In this document: positions 52,491-62,930 of the stretch, one piece after another
Position numbering within the stretch: the stretch's first letter is position 1
Layout of the letters: every line of letters begins with the position of its first letter
Origin: Azolla caroliniana
Lineage: Eukaryota; Polypodiophyta
Assembly: GCA_043228905.1 (NCBI GenBank)
Contig: JBHGNT010000007.1
Location: 10,726,001-10,790,000 of the forward strand
Length of the DNA: 64,000 nt
Direction of reading: 5' to 3'
Notes under the pieces: generated by a model
Databases searched by the model: none
What the model was told of the DNA's origin: nothing
Seen by the model: only the letters and a program-made list of their open reading frames with translations
Program-made: the position numbers and the translations under genes

Positions 52491-52492
52491 TG

Positions 52493-52991
52493 ATTCGGCT
52501 CAGGAAAACCTCAACTGGACGGTTTCACCGATTCGGACATGTCGGCTGATGTGGATACCAGCCGGTCTACATCCGGGTATGTGATGACATATGCAGGGGG
52601 AGCTGTTTCGTGGCAGTCGAGGCTACAAAAGACGGTTGCATTGTCAACCACAGAGGCGGAGTACATGGCGGCTGTGGAAGCCTGCAAGGAAATTTTATGG
52701 ATGAAGGACTTCATCGGAGAGCTCGGTATACGGCAAGAGCAATATCGACTCTACTGCGACAGTCAAAGTGCCATCCACATTGCTAAGAATGCGGCCTACC
52801 ATTCCCGGACGAAGCATATCCAAAGGAGGTATCACTGGATCCGGGAAAGACTAGATGACCAAGAGTTCGCACTGACGAAGATCCACACGGCCGAGAACGG
52901 GTCAGATATGCTGACCAAAGTGCTAATACCCGACAAGCTGGACGCATGTCGGAAGAGGATCAGACTGGTAAGACACCCCATGCCGGAGTGA
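52493..52991 (+). pseudogene. copia-A RNase H
   Basis: Reads SADVDTSRSTSGYVMTYAGG, SWQSRLQKTVALSTTEAEYM, EILWMKDFIGELGIRQEQYR, LYCDSQSAIHIAKNAAYHSR and KHIQRRYHWIRERLDD, ending RLVRHPMPE at 52991. The D, E and D catalytic positions (SADVDTS, AEY, CDSQSA) are present. This segment has no internal stop. Confidence 0.9.
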
Positions 52992-53001
52992 AGGGGGAGT
53001 T
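52991..53001 (+). other. copia-A polypurine tract
   Basis: AAGGGGGAGTT directly before the 3' LTR; the plus-strand primer site of reverse transcription. It abuts the RNase H stop codon. Confidence 0.9.
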
Positions 53002-53776
53002 TGTTGAGAGACAGGTCCCTCCGGATGGGAAGGGAGAAGAAACCGGATGAGGAGTACCTGGCTACGGAGAGCCGGATGGTGCAGGCCCGGTACGAACCAG
53101 ATGAGGAGTACCCGGCTACGGAGAGCCGGATGGTGCAGGCCCGGTACGAACCGGATGAGGAGTACCCGGCTACTGAGAGCCGGATGGTGCAGGCCCGGTA
53201 CGAACCGGATGAGGAGTACCCGACTACGGAGAGCCGGATGGTGCAGGCCCGGTACGAACCGGATGAGGAGTACCCGGCTACGAAGAGCCGGATGGTGCAG
53301 ATCCGGTATGAACCGGAGGAAGAGACATATTCGTAAATATGTTTCTGAGAGCCCATCGTGGCTATATTTGTAAATAGCCAAAAAATCATATTAGTATAAA
53401 TATGACTTAGGGCAAACTTTTAGTTGTAGTGGTTGTCATTCTTCCTTGTTGGTGCAAGAAGAAGAGAGAGTGCGTAACTGTACAGAGAGAGAGAGAGAGA
53501 CGAGGTCGTTGCCTCTGTTGTAACCGCCGCCTGTGGCGAAGATCTGTGAGCACGAGGTCGTTGCCTCAGTGAACTCACTGTTGTATATTCCTACATAGTG
53601 ACAGTTTGCAACTTGTGGGCTGCCATGGTTTTTTCCCCTAGTTTGGGGTTTTTCCACGTAAACCTCCTGTGTATCTTTCTCCTCTTTGTGTCGTGTTCTA
53701 TTTCCCGTTTTCTGTGAATGAAAAGAATCTTGGTTGTGGCCGAGCGTTGGACATAAGGAACGTTGGGTTCCCGTCA
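53002..53776 (+). repeat. copia-A 3' LTR
   Basis: 775 bp, same ends and same number of 54-bp units (53044-53313 plus partial) as the 5' LTR. Scattered single-base differences, including TTCGG/TCCGG at 53020. Confidence 0.93.
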
Positions 53777-53781
53777 AGGGG

Positions 53782-54050
53782 GTCGGACATTGTAGAAACC
53801 ATGGCTTCGGCTGTGAACCGTATAGTGAGTGCGCATGAAGGCACCGACGCCCTTGATAGGGCTATCGAGGCGGTTGTCGGTACGATCGGCCGGTTTAGTG
53901 GGAAGGATGCCACGAGCTACTTGGCATGCTACCGGGCTGAGATGGTAATGAGGGACATTCCGGAAGAGAGGCGACTAGTCGGATTCCCTCGAGTGGCGAT
54001 GCCGGGCATCCATGCAGAGGTGCTCGAGGTACGGGCCGAGAGCCGGACCT
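53782..54050 (+). pseudogene. gypsy-1b gag, N-terminal part
   Basis: Reads [58 protein letters not shown] and ESRTW, matching gypsy-1a gag 4490-4200. It stops inside the W-E-E-F-E block at CCTGGGA, where chromovirus integrase resumes. Confidence 0.85.
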
Positions 54051-54800
54051 GGGATGATAGCCCGTATAACCATAAAATGGTGTGACCTTAGTCGATGAGT
54101 GGACAGAGTTATTATACGCAAATTTGGCGAAATGGAGAATATCCGCCCAGTCATTTTAACGATAGCTTAGAAAACATTGAAGATATTGTTCCAATGTTTG
54201 ATTTGTTCATTCTGCTTGTCCGTCTGTTTGCGGGTGGTAGCCGGAGGAGAGGTTACAAGTGACCTTGAACATTTTGAAGAGGTGCTTCCAGAATTTCGAG
54301 ACGAACTGGGGTCCACGGTCGCTAATGATACTGTTGGGGAGGCCATGATGCCGACATACCCCATGCATGACAGTTTTGGTGGTTTCTTCACTAGTGATTT
54401 CCTTAATACATGGCAGGAAATGAGTCATCTTCGTATATCGATCTACTACTGTTAAGATCGCATTGAATCCCTTAGAGACTGGAAGATCTGTGATGAAATC
54501 TAGAGCAATGGATTGCCACGACTTGCTTGGAATTGGTAATGGTTCCAATAAACCATATAGATGGTGTCTTGGCATCTTTGCTCTGCAAGATGTATCACAT
54601 GTCCGAACATAATCTTCGACAAATTGTTGCATATGAGGCCACCAAAATGATCGTTGTACTAAATCTTACGTTTTAGTACTACCAAAATGCCCAGATGTAT
54701 ATGTGTCATGACATTTTTGGACTACTCGAAGGCGACAAGAACCATTAGGATTGTACATTAGCTTCTAAAAGAATAGTAATCCATCATGACATTCAAATTA
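54051..54800 (-). pseudogene. chromovirus integrase core
   Basis: Minus strand 54632-54207 reads VRTCDTSCRAKMPRHHLYGL, QSIALDFITDLPVSKGFNAI, FLPCIKEITSEET and HHGLPNSIISDRGPQFVSKF followed by SSGYHPQTDGQAE. The catalytic D-D-E (DFIT, SDRG, QAE) is present. The zinc-finger part precedes at about 54800-54640. It continues to the insertion point at 54051 in another frame. Confidence 0.88.
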
Positions 54801-55154
54801 TCGATAATCCGTACCTGGTTGTTGCGACTGTGAAGAAGATGCCCGAGAGGGATCAATTTGTGCTAGAATGGCTTCAGCGAAACCATCTGTCTTCAATTCC
54901 TCACGTAGGGTATTGATAATGTGGGAATCCAATGGCATATTGAAAACCTGCGTTGCTTGTAGTCGTGCCGGTCCCAGGATTACTTGCTTTTGGCTATGAA
55001 ATGCTGGCTCACCGGGACACAGTGCTAGATACGAGCACCACAATAACACATCTGCCTTCCCTTGATGCTGCCCAGGAAGATATGTAACTTTGAAGTCGAA
55101 ACAAGTGAGGAATTAGGCCTACCGAGCTTGGTGTCGATTTAATACACGAGCATT

Positions 55155-55475
55155 CTAGAAGTAGGCAAGATTTTTATGATCACTGAATACGATGACTTGA
55201 TGAGAAGATCCCTCTAGGAAATGCTTCCATCGCATAAAAGAGTCCACTATTGCTAATAGCTCTTTATTGTGAATTTCATAGTTGATTTCGATGGCGTTAA
55301 ACTTGCGTGAGTGGAAAGCCACAAGATGTAGTTTTTCATCATTGCCTTGTTGTGAAAGAATGCTACCCAAGGTGAAATCCGACACGTCTACCTCAATGAT
55401 GAATGGTTTTGTCGGATCAACATGAGCTAGAATAGGAGCTGATGTAAATGCCTTCTTAAGACTCTCAAATGCCAT
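55155..55475 (-). pseudogene. chromovirus RNase H
   Basis: Reads MAFESLKKAFTSAPILAHVD, PFIIEVDVSDFTLGSILSQQ (first D; usual EVDASD), AFHSRKFNAIEINYEIHNKE (E) and LLAIVDSFMRWKHFLEGSSH, then VIVFSDHKNLAYF (D). It is a complete gypsy-type RNase H segment without a stop. Confidence 0.88.
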
Positions 55476-55499
55476 GTCCGCTTCTTTAGACCAAACAAA

Positions 55500-56504
55500 C
55501 GACTACCCCTTCTTGGTAAGTTGTGTGAGAGGGAGAATAAGCTTTGAGTAATCCTGAAACTTGCAGTAGAAATTGGCAAATCCTAAAAATTATTGCACAT
55601 CTCGCAATGAATGTTGAGTCTACCACTCTACCACAGTTTTGACCTTAGCTAGATCGATAGAGATGCCTTACGAGGAGAAGACATAGCTAAGAAATTCCAC
55701 CTGGTTGCACTCGAAGCTACATTTTTCTAGTTTTGCATAAAGACCATGTTCTCGAAGCCGTTTTAGTACTAACAGTACATGAGAATCATGCTCTTCTTGG
55801 GTCTTCGAATAAACTAGTAGATCATCCAAATAGATGATCAAACAAACATCCAAAAGATCTCGGAATATATCATTTACCATGTGTTGGAAGACTATTGGTG
55901 CATTAGTGAGATCGAGTGGCGTGACCGTATACTCGAAGTGCCCATATCTGGCATGGAATGTGGTCTTCCATTCATCTCCTGGTCAGATCCGTACGAGGTT
56001 ATATGCTCCTCGTAAGTCAATCTTTGTGAAGAACCTTGAACCATTGTTCCGTTCTAAAAGACTTGAGATAACGGGAAGTGCATACCTATTCCTAATGGTG
56101 ACCTTATTCAAGCCGTGGTAGTCTATGACGAGACGAAGTGATCCATTCTTTTTCGTGACGAAGAAAATGGGTGCGTCAGGTGGAGATTTCGAATGTCGAA
56201 TGAAACCGTTTTCCAAATTCTCCTCTATATAGGCTAGAAGGACTTCTAGCTTGGTTGGTGACAAATTGTAGATTGGTCCCCATGGTGGTTCTTTTTCCGA
56301 TTGTAAATCGATGGGGCAATCATACGGTCGGTGGTGAGGAAGCGTATTGGATGTACTTTATTGAACACATTAGCATATTGATGATACTTCTCTGGAAGTT
56401 GAACTGTGGATTCCTCTTTAGTAGTGTCGGAAGGTGATAGGGTGTATAAGACAAAGGGTAATCTTATACTATATGAGGGTTTGACCAAACCGGTTAGCTG
56501 GAGT
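55500..56504 (-). pseudogene. chromovirus reverse transcriptase
   Basis: 56504-56264 gives VQLPEKYHQYANVFNKVHPI and the PIDL-equivalent region. 56264-55983 reads SPTKLEVLLAYIEENLENGF, SPPDAPIFFVTKKNGSLRLV and HGLNKVTIRNRYALPVISSL with FTKIDLRGAYN. 55880-55668 reads MVNDIFRDLLDVCLIIYLDD followed by LLVYSKT; the catalytic YLDD is intact. Stops separate the blocks. Confidence 0.88.
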
Positions 56505-57090
56505 TGTGACGCATAATATATTATATAGATCAAGGTATCTACGAACGAGAGAGAGAGACTCAAGAAATTAAGAAAAAAGATAGAGAAGATGAGAAAGAGA
56601 TAAGATTGTTATGATATTCCAATATCAAGACAATACAAAGGAGATAAAATCCACATTCAACTAAGAAACCAAAGACCTTCTTACTACCAATCACTCAAAC
56701 CCACAATTAAGACCCCTCCTCTTCCACTAAGACCCTTCTTCCTAATCCTCCTCCTCCTCCTCCCACTAAGACCTTCCCCTTCTCTATTAAGACCCCTTCT
56801 CTATTATAATTTTCTTCTTCCTCCTCATTCACGCTATTTTTAGAAGCTTTTTATCTCCTATTTTTAGCTCCAAATTTAGTGATTTAAAACGCTATAGATA
56901 TCTCTCTTTACAAGCTTTCTAACCTATATTTGGGTGACAAACAAAGGAGTTATGACCATTCCTTTTTTACTGTTTTTTATGGTCCTCTTTTTCTCTTTTT
57001 ACTTTTCTATTGGTCTCTTACTTTTACTTTTGACTTCTTCCTAAGGTCTTGGTTCGTGTTCTTAGCCTCTAAATGTGAGTTATCCATACT
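56505..57090. mobile_element. non-coding insertion between chromovirus RT and protease
   Basis: Coding similarity is interrupted here by AT-rich sequence with a purine-rich left part (GAGAGAGAGAGACTC) and repeated CACTAAGACC-type, CTCCTCCTCC words at 56700-56800. It is probably a solo LTR; the ends are not defined. Confidence 0.4.
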
Positions 57091-57720
57091 TTATATTCTT
57101 CTAATGTTCAATGGCTTAGATTCTAAAAACACTTTCACAGAAGGTTTTACTGATACTGCGAAGACAAAAATTGCTTCCTTGCGTACTTCCTCATGCAGTT
57201 GATGTAGCGAAATGGTTGCAATCTTATGAGTAGATCCTCGGATTTGTCAATACTGGATTTCTCTTGTTCTCTAATCTATGTCTGGGTTATGTAATTCGAA
57301 CCATGGTAATCCCAAGACAATTGGATGATCTGGACTACTAATTATATTAAATGATACTACACACACCAAGTTATCTAGGACAACTTGAATTGGCTCTGAC
57401 TCCTCTACGATTTTTCCGGAAGCAATGGGACAACCATCAATAACTACTATGGATGCTAGGCAAGAAAGTTTTCTTAGGGATATCTTATGATCTTGGGAAA
57501 AATTCCTATCCATGAAGCAAGAGTTGGCATGTAAGAGTGTTAAGACATGTATTGGAGGAGTACTTTTAGTACTAGTCATTACTTGACCTAAGAACACATT
57601 GCTAACTTGCTTAGAGGAAATGGAACCACTAATGGGCTACACAGATCTAGGGATGTTCAACCAAACGGCTCCTATTTTGGCTAGACTTAATCGTTTAACT
57701 CTTCTTCTAGTTGACTAAGG
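57091..57720 (-). pseudogene. chromovirus protease
   Basis: 57597-57271 reads VLTLLHANSCFMDRNFSQDH, VVIDGCPIASGKIVEESEPI, FNIISSPDHPIVLGLPWFEL and HNPDID, the second half of a gypsy aspartic protease with ILG-x-PW. The catalytic position reads L-H-A-N-S rather than D-S/T-G. An adjoining frame to the left gives a LHEEVRKEAIFVFAVSV linker. Confidence 0.75.
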
Positions 57721-57829
57721 ATTTCAAATTTGTTTGAAATTCTTGGGCTATTAGGACTATCAAACACACCTACGGAAATAGATTCGGGTTTAGTACTATT
57801 AGTACTAGCAGTTATTTCATTTACCTGCT

Positions 57830-58817
57830 TTCTTGGTCGATGGGGATAGTTCATTACAATATGCCCTGGTCCACCACAATAAAGACATAATCGATTTGCC
57901 CGACGTTGCTATTTTTTGTCTTCTGATAGTGGTCCGCGACGACGTGTGGTGTCGATTTCCATTGGAGTCGGAGTATTTATTGGAGACATATTAAATGACT
58001 CCCTTAGGAAAGGCTTTGTTACAACTGAAGCATAGGGGGGCTCCGATCTTGCCCAAGGCATTTGAAACTTACGTTCCGAACATCGTTCGAAGAGGCGGTT
58101 ATCGCATCGTACTACGCAATTGATTGCTTCTATCAATGACTTTGGTTCTTCGGGGAAGGTCAAGAGTAAATCCTTGACATCGTTACGTAGGCCATAACGA
58201 AATTGCTCCATTAATGCTTGGTCATCCTAGGGGATATCAGAGGTGAGTAGACGGAAATCTGCAGCGTATGCGGAGGCTGGATGGTCACCTTGACTAATCG
58301 CCAGATTTTTTTGATTACTATCCTTATGGTATCAGTATTTCCAAAACAGTCTTTAAACTCACTTATAAACTCTTCAAAATTGTTTAGTAATGGAGATTCC
58401 TTTTCTTACAATGCAGCAAACCATGCCAAAGCCGAACCACTTAACAACATGCCTACTAGAGCCACTCGTGATGCATTGGTGGGATATCGGGAAGGATGCA
58501 TTTGAATGACTAATCGTACTTGATAAGGAATCCTCTAAACTGTGATCGCGTTTGATCGAATTTCATCGGAAGGCCGATCTTGGGTTCTTTATGAATCCCT
58601 TGCGTACTTGGTCCTTGTTATTTCAATGCTACAATGGTCGCTACGAGCTATTGCACGTGTAACGCTAGTTCCCCATGTTGTTGTTGCGTCTGGTGCTTCA
58701 CTAAGGAGATTTGTTGAAGACCCCCCAACAGTCGTTGATTTTCTTGTTCCAATGCGAGAAACTTCTTTTTCAAGCATTGCAATTTTGAGAAAACGGATTG
58801 ATATTCTTGAGCGCTAA
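57830..58817 (-). pseudogene. chromovirus gag
   Basis: 58211-57909 reads MEQFRYGLRNDVKDLLLTFP and SLIEAINCVVRCDNRLFERC, the retrotransposon Gag core. At about 57900-57860 the knuckle reads C-L-Y-C-GGPG-H-IVMN-Y, with Tyr replacing the last Cys. The N-terminal part (58777-58260) holds a coiled-coil-like LEKEVSRIG and further Gag pieces in shifted frames. Confidence 0.8.
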
Positions 58818-58937
58818 TAGTGGCCATAGTATGAGAGAAAAGAGGAATAAGAGATTAGTATGAAGGGAGGGAGAAGTAAGAGGATAAAAGGAAGAGGATA
58901 AAAGGAAGAGGAAGGAGACCCCAAAATTGGTTCAAAC

Positions 58938-59352
58938 TGTCAGGAATAGTACTAAGACAGAGAAGTAATTCGTACTAAAAGATGAGGATTAGTACTAAGA
59001 CAGGTGTAAAACTCTCAAGAGAAGGAAAGTGTGTGAGAGAGAGGGAGAGAGACTGATGATAACAAAAGATATATATTAGGTGAGGAGAATATATAGTAGT
59101 AGCTAGGAGGCTTAAGACTGGCGTTGAACTGACTTGGTTCGAAATAATGCCTTGTGCCTCCTTATATAGTGTTTTCAAGAGTACTCCTAAAGTTTCTAGA
59201 ATGTTCTGGAGAAATCTGGAATATACATCAATTTTCTATAGCGAAATAATAAATGAAAATAGTATCTTTCGTATTACAATGTACAGTCTAATGGCAAGGG
59301 CTCGACCCATGTAACATAAGGTCATGGGTTCAAATCTTGTCATATCATGACA
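58938..59352 (-). repeat. chromovirus 5' LTR
   Basis: 415 bp, matching 46258-46651. It includes a tRNA-like stretch on the plus strand (about 59288-59340, GGTCATGGGTTCAAATCTTG) that is partly deleted in the other LTR. Confidence 0.82.
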
Positions 59353-59675
59353 ACAAATGATTCAGCCAACAATGCTTACGTATTAGAAGGTTCGACTGAT
59401 CGATCAAATAGCCATGGAAGAGGTTCATTATGACATCTGAGCAATCAACGATGTCGGAGCAAGTCCCGGAATAATCAAGTTTGCAATTACTGAAAGAAGC
59501 CCGGACACATCAAAGCCGATTGCCGTGCACTCAAGGCCAAAAACAATAAGGCTCATCAAGCCGATCAAAAGAGTGGCCGACACGAGGAGATCAACTATGT
59601 CGGCTCTACAACCGAATCATATTATCGAACGACACGAACATACTATCAATTGAGAACCCAATCGAATTAGAAGTT
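59353..59675 (+). pseudogene. copia-D gag C-terminus with zinc knuckle
   Basis: Resumes copia-D gag after the chromovirus. Near 59480-59530 the frame reads NNQVCNY-stop-KKPGHIKADC, a CCHC knuckle whose second Cys codon is TGA. A basic, lysine-rich tail (KAKNNKAHQADQKSG) follows. Confidence 0.75.
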
Positions 59676-60184
59676 TTGCTTACGACTGAAGAATCGAGCG
59701 CATGGCTCTTAGATTTGGGTGCGTCCTTTCATGTGACTCCTCATCGATCCCAATTCCGGCAATACATGGCCCGCCATTCCGACTCAGTTCGAGTAGGAAA
59801 TTCACAACACTGCGACATAATTGGAATCGGCACGGTAGAGCTCAACCTTGCGGGTGGCTCTACTTAGTACTACACAATATCCGACATGTACCTAAGCTCT
59901 CTAGACCACTGATCTCAGTTGGACAATTGGATGAAGACGACATTCATGCTGGCTTCACATCAGGAGGGTGGATGCTCCATAGGGGGAACCTCCTGCTTGC
60001 TCGAGGACCGAATATACACTCATTATATCACTTGCACATCACAGTCAGAGAGGGTGACCTATTTCTGGTTGACATCCCCGTGTCATCACTATGGCATGGA
60101 CGACTCAGACACCTCAACAAGGCCGGCATCACGCACTTATCTAGAGCCGGATATGTCGCCAAACTCTCCTTCTTGGATCATTAG
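59676..60184 (+). pseudogene. copia-D protease and GAG-pre-integrase
   Basis: 59676-59867 reads MLTTEESSAWLLDLGASFHV, the protease site with D-L-G instead of D-S-G. HCDIIGIG follows, then in another frame VPKLSRPLISVGQLDEDDIH and SLWHGRLRHLNKAGITHLSR, the pre-integrase finger. Frames shift at about 59865. Confidence 0.8.
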
Positions 60185-60265
60185 TTCTGTGAGCATTGCT
60201 AATACGGCAAACACACAACCGCAACACACCCATCATTCGCCCCGAGAGAATCAAGTCCGCTCGAT

Positions 60266-61138
60266 TTGGTCCACTCGGACGTCTATGGTCCTATGCCACA
60301 ACAATCTCTTAGCGGTGCTTCATACTTTGTCAGCTTCATTGACGACTCAACTCGGAAGGTGTGGGCTTATCGGATCAAAACCAAAGATCAAGTGTTCTCG
60401 ATCTTCTCTGATTGGATCGTTATGGTTGAGAACCAGTCCGGCCGAAAACTGAAATGCTTTCGGACTGATAATGGGGGAGAGTTCAAGTCGGAGGAATTTG
60501 TCAAATTTTGCCGACAACACGGCATTAGACGTGAATTTACGGCACCCCACAGTTCGGAACAGAATGGAATGGCCGAGCGAATGAATCGGACAATTCAAGA
60601 AAGGATAGTTTCCATGCTCCAACAGTCTGGAGTGTCGGATAGTTACTAGACAGAGGCCCTACTTGTGGCAGTACACATAATCAATATGTCTCCGAGTAGG
60701 CCTCTAGGACTTCGGATCCCTCAGGAATTATGGACCGGGAGTAAGACAAATTATGACAAGGTGAGGATTTTCGGATGCGAGGTGTATGGCCTCATCCTGA
60801 AAGATGATCGTTGCAAACTTGCACCAAGGTCCACAAAATGTACTTTCCTCTGTTATGGACCAGATGGCAAAATGGGATACCGACTCTGGGACACCAAACA
60901 CAGACAGATTGTCCGATGTTCAGAAGCCATGTTCAATGAATCGGCCATGCATCAATCTATCAACAAGGCTCCGATTGAAGTCCGAAGGGTAATTTTTTCC
61001 GATGCGCCAACCCTTCACAAAGGACCAGATCACAACACGCGGTCAGCTTCATGGGTAGCTGCACCCTCTAACATCGAATCAGCTTTGGACCATCTGACCA
61101 CGACACCTGATGTGGCCAGTCTAGTCATACCTCGATGA
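60266..61138 (+). pseudogene. copia-D integrase
   Basis: 60266-60649 reads MVHSDVYGPMPQQSLSGASY, FVSFIDDSTRKVWAYRIK, LKCFRTDNGGEFKSEEFVKF and FTAPHSSEQNGMAERMNRTI; the D-D-E residues are present. After a TAG at 60648, 60665-61138 reads VHIINMSPSRPLGLRIPQEL and CTFLCYGPDGKMGYRLWD, the C-terminal region. Confidence 0.88.
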
Positions 61139-61980
61139 TCCGAGAGACTATCGCAACCCCCAGAGAGATACTCTTATGGTATCTTCCTCACGGATGCCCG
61201 AGAACCGACGTCATACGAAGAAGCATTGGCATCAACCGACTCGGTCACCTCGCATTTGGCAATGGAGTTCGAAATGAACTCCATTCATGCAAAGAATGTG
61301 CTCTTCCGTGTAAGTGGGTCTATCGAGTTAAGGAAACATCTGATTCAGCCACCTCGAAATTCAAGGCCAGATTAGTAGCAAAGGGTCATCGATAGGAATA
61401 CGGCGTCGGTTTCGACGAAATCTTTTTAGCAATGGTCTTTATGCTCGGCATAGTGGCAGTCGAGAATTTGGAGTTGATTCAGTTAGATGCCGGAACAACT
61501 TTCCTCCATGGTGATCTTGAGGAGGAAATTTATATGGAGCAGCCGAAAGGCTTCGTGGTGTCCGGTCAAGAACATCTAGTCTGTTGATTCAGGAAGAGTC
61601 TTTACGGCTTGAAACAGGCGCTGCGACAGTGGTACAAGAAGTTTGAGGACTTCATCCAATCGATCGGCTTCTCAAAAAGTGACAAGGACCACTATCTCTT
61701 CACGAAAATAGCTCGGGATGGATCACCCATCTTCCTCATCATCTATATGGACGACATGCTCATCTTAGTTCACCATGCCAGAGAACTCACCGAACTTGTT
61801 TAGCAACTGCGGTTGAAGTTCACCATGAAGGACCTTGGTCTGGCTCGACACATTCTTGGCATGAAAATAAGTCAGAATCGAAATCGAAGACAATTGTTTC
61901 TATCTCAATCCGACTACATTGGACATGTCTTGGAACGCTTCAACATGCAACCGGCAAAATCAGCTTCAACCCCGCTCCCC
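61139..61980 (+). pseudogene. copia-D reverse transcriptase
   Basis: Pieces: CKWVYRVKETSD and FKARLVAKGHR (to 61395), then shifted and stopped blocks [40 protein letters not shown] and IFLIIYMDDMLILVHHAREL. The catalytic YMDD is intact. TMKDLGLARHILGMKI follows a TAG at 61801. Confidence 0.85.
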
Positions 61981-61992
61981 ATTAGTACTTGA

Positions 61993-62700
61993 TTGTCTCA
62001 ACGAGACTACCCGACATCCGGTCCAAAGGGGGAGATTATGAAGTCAGTACCGCATGCACCGGCAATAGGCTCCTTGATGTACACGATGGTTGCAATAGAC
62101 ATCGCTCACGCCGTTGGAGTCTTCAGTAGATTTATGCACAATCCTCACCAATCGCATTGGAACGCAATCAAGTATATGTTTAGATATCTAGTGTGCACAA
62201 AAGACCTTGGTATTCTATTCGGCCCAAATGACATCTCAGGCGTAGTCGGATACACCGATTTGAACTTTGCAGGTTGCGTAGACAATTGTAAATTGACAAC
62301 CAGATATTCTTTTAAACTTGGCAATGGAGCGATCTCATGGAAGTCAAAACTTCAGGAGTGCGCCGCCACATCTACGACCAAGGCTGAATATGTAGCCGCG
62401 TCTGCTGCAACAAAAGAGGCCTTATGGCTTGGTCGGCCGGCCTACATGTTTCGACAAGCCGAAATCGGCTTGGCTCCAATTGTTTAAAGTGACAGTCAGG
62501 GTGTTGTTGCTCTATCGAAAAATCCGGTTCATCACAACACCTCCAATCATATTGATGTTCGATATCATTTCGTTCGGGACTATGTCATTTCAAGGAAAAT
62601 TGGCCTTGAGAAGGTACCTACAACCGATAATGTTGTGGATGCAATGACCAAGTGTTTCTCGGCGGATCGATCCTAATCCCTTCGCCATTGAATGGGTGTA
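61993..62700 (+). pseudogene. copia-D RNase H
   Basis: Reads VPHAPAIGSLMYTMVAIDIA, HAVGVFSRFMHNPHQSHWNA, VVGYTDLNFAGCVDNCKLTT, LGNGAISWKSKLQECAATST and TKAEYVAASAATKEALWL with the AEY site. The final part (YRKIRFITT; HIDVRYHFVRDYVI-like) is frameshifted near 62485. The polypurine tract is at 62921-62930. Confidence 0.85.
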
Positions 62701-62930
62701 ATGAAGAATCAGTCGGATTAAATAGGACACCCAGGATGTTTCTCAAACAATAGACCTAGATAGTTCGAACTTCAGCTTCAGTGTGTCCAAACTTAGCCAA
62801 TTCGGCCTTCTACTCTTCGGAGTTCGCCGACTTGAACGAATTCTCAACTGTTCGGAAACCTTGTATCAATCTGTATTGTACGTTCATTTCGGTTTACAGA
62901 TTTCAGATGTATATGCCCATTATGGGGGAG

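Larger units (their letters stand above)
48139..53776 (+). mobile_element. copia-A, full-length Ty1/copia element
   Basis: 5638 bp. LTRs of 775 bp each (48139-48913, 53002-53776), nearly identical. Target duplication AGGGG at 48134-48138 and 53777-53781. Primer site TGGTATCAGAGC and polypurine tract are in place. Coding order is gag, knuckle, protease, integrase, RT, RNase H. Five stops and one frameshift plus a mutated RT active site make it non-autonomous. It is the youngest element of the nest by position. Confidence 0.95.
47398..54050 (+). mobile_element. gypsy-1b, 5' end only, interrupted by copia-A
   Basis: A complete 5' LTR (47398-48087), primer site (48092-48108), leader and the first about 90 codons of gag (53782-54050) are present; the rest of the element and its 3' LTR are missing. 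The chromovirus integrase flanks share the 15-mer GGGATGATAGCCCGT (47383-47397 and 54051-54065). Confidence 0.8.
46258..59352 (-). mobile_element. Ty3/gypsy chromovirus, minus strand, host of further insertions
   Basis: LTRs at 46258-46651 (394 bp) and 58938-59352 (415 bp) are alike and end TGTC/GACA. Flanking bases are GCAAA and ACAAA, a near-perfect 5-bp target duplication. Right to left inside: gag with knuckle, protease, RT, RNase H, integrase, and a chromodomain at the integrase end. About 6.65 kb of gypsy-1b plus copia-A interrupts the integrase. About 0.6 kb of unknown sequence separates protease and RT. Confidence 0.85.

Noticed and set aside
54177-54455. Plus-strand frame MKILFQCLICSFCLSVCLRV as a secreted peptide
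   Set aside because: It is antisense to the chromovirus integrase core, which has catalytic residues on the other strand.
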